A stretch of DNA of 64,000 nt from Rubrobacter indicoceani. GTDB taxonomy: Bacteria > Actinomycetota > Rubrobacteria > Rubrobacterales > Rubrobacteraceae. The stretch lies in the NCBI RefSeq assembly GCF_003568865.1, contig NZ_CP031115.1:1-64000 (forward strand), read 5' to 3'. Numbering within the stretch: position 1 is the stretch's first letter; the number at the start of each line of letters is the position of its first letter. The position numbers were made by a program, and so were the translations under genes. Positions 63,386 through 64,000 of this stretch are shown in pieces. Under the pieces are notes generated by a model that worked only from the letters and a program-made list of their open reading frames with translations, did not search any database and was not told where the DNA came from.

Positions 63386-64000
63386 CCGAGATAGGTGAAG
63401 AACGCCGCACCCCCGAGAACGGCGGCGGAAAGATGACGGTCGATCAGGTCGAGCGCGAGCTGGCCCGGCTGCGCATGAACGACGACGGCACGGTGGGCCT
63501 GCGCTCCAGCGTCCTGAACCTTATTGTTGTAACAAGCGAGCAGGACGCGCCCCAGATCACCCGCTCCATAAGCGAGCTCGCCGACCGCTATCCCTCGCGG
63601 GCGATAGTCCTGATCTCCGACCCCGACGGCGAGAAGAACCTCGACGTGCGGCTCGCGGCCTTCTGCAGCCTCAGGGGCGGGGCAAACCAGCACATCTGCT
63701 CCGAGCAGATAACGGTCCATGCCGAAGGCCCGCCCGCCCGGCACCTCGACTCGATAGCCGGGCCGCTCCTGATGCCCGACCTCCCGACGTTCCTCTTCTA
63801 CCCCGGTGAGTTCTCCGCCGAGTCGCCGGAGTTCTCGCGCGTTGCCTCGCTCTCGGAACACATAATCGTGGACTCCAACTCCTCAAGCGATTTCGAGGAG
63901 ACGTTTCGCGAGGTGGCGAAGCTGACGGGTGAGGCGAGCTGTCCGCCCGTCGGGGACCTTCAGTGGGCGACGCTGACGCCCTGGCGGTCTCTGGCGGGCG
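63382..64000 (+). CDS. opcA: Glucose-6-phosphate dehydrogenase assembly protein OpcA (partial)
   Basis: OpcA stimulates or assembles glucose-6-phosphate dehydrogenase. The visible 206 residues contain VLNLIVVTSEQDAPQ, RYPSRAIVLISDPDGE, EQITVHAEGPPARHL, LLMPDLPTFLFYPG and the WATLTPWRSL segment, all typical of OpcA in Actinobacteria and cyanobacteria. The GTG start overlaps the zwf stop. The gene runs off the end of the window and its 3' end is not seen. Confidence 0.93.
   Translation, partial: MTEIGEERRTPENGGGKMTVDQVERELARLRMNDDGTVGLRSSVLNLIVVTSEQDAPQITRSISELADRYPSRAIVLISDPDGEKNLDVRLAAFCSLRGGANQHICSEQITVHAEGPPARHLDSIAGPLLMPDLPTFLFYPGEFSAESPEFSRVASLSEHIIVDSNSSSDFEETFREVAKLTGEASCPPVGDLQWATLTPWRSLAG

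Overview
The window reads as the start of the chromosome of a high-GC, deep-branching actinobacterium, most likely Rubrobacter or a close relative. This is inferred from the dnaA-oriC-dnaN-recF-gyrB-gyrA order, the actinobacterial fha-pstP-rodA-pbpA-pknB cluster, an SdhA/SdhB pair with one large membrane anchor, a uvsE UV endonuclease, and features unusual for typical Actinobacteria (MutL, and a DnaD/DnaC helicase-loader pair). Base 1 is the GTG start of dnaA and the last base lies inside opcA.

Layout: 1-9700 replication core (dnaA, an origin with about 18 DnaA boxes, dnaN, an S4 RNA-binding protein, recF, gyrB, gyrA and a small coupled gene). 9836-12725 NYN-LOTUS protein, small hypotheticals and the RNase P RNA. 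12788-16377 succinate dehydrogenase operon behind a perfect inverted repeat. 16386-17931 an AT-rich DUF4062 gene at the 3' side of tRNA-Gly, the one clear island-like insertion. 17962-25291 NUDIX hydrolase, UvsE, CoaC-type flavoprotein, RDD protein, SDR and a large coiled-coil/beta-CASP nuclease-like protein. 25288-34769 Ser/Thr phosphorylation and cell-wall operon on the minus strand. 34910-40480 tRNA-Leu, a membrane-anchored protein without a standard start codon, a RAM-domain protein, a frameshifted arginase relic, a YbdK-type ligase, pieces of a membrane-anchored thioredoxin and an EamA transporter. 40505-49573 mutL diverging from accB-accC, then membrane proteins and a circularly permuted ATP-grasp enzyme. 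49685-54214 DUF4190 protein, then dnaD-dnaC-Rad52-like gene, a ComEC-like metallo-beta-lactamase protein and ssb. 54304-56458 DUF1810, MFS and cupin genes. 56805-59492 a large secreted repeat protein. 59724-64000 pentose phosphate operon (tal, gnd, zwf, opcA).

How the parts work together: the origin region, DnaD/DnaC loader pair and SSB would carry out initiation; no DciA gene sits in the short recF-gyrB gap. The kinase/phosphatase/FHA set is expected to control the co-transcribed RodA/FtsW and class B PBP. AccB/AccC supply malonyl-CoA synthesis, and Zwf/OpcA/Gnd/Tal supply NADPH and pentoses. A recurring feature is a -10-like hexamer only 5-8 nt before the start codon at a dozen genes, which suggests many leaderless mRNAs. 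No CRISPR array, insertion sequence or integrase was seen.
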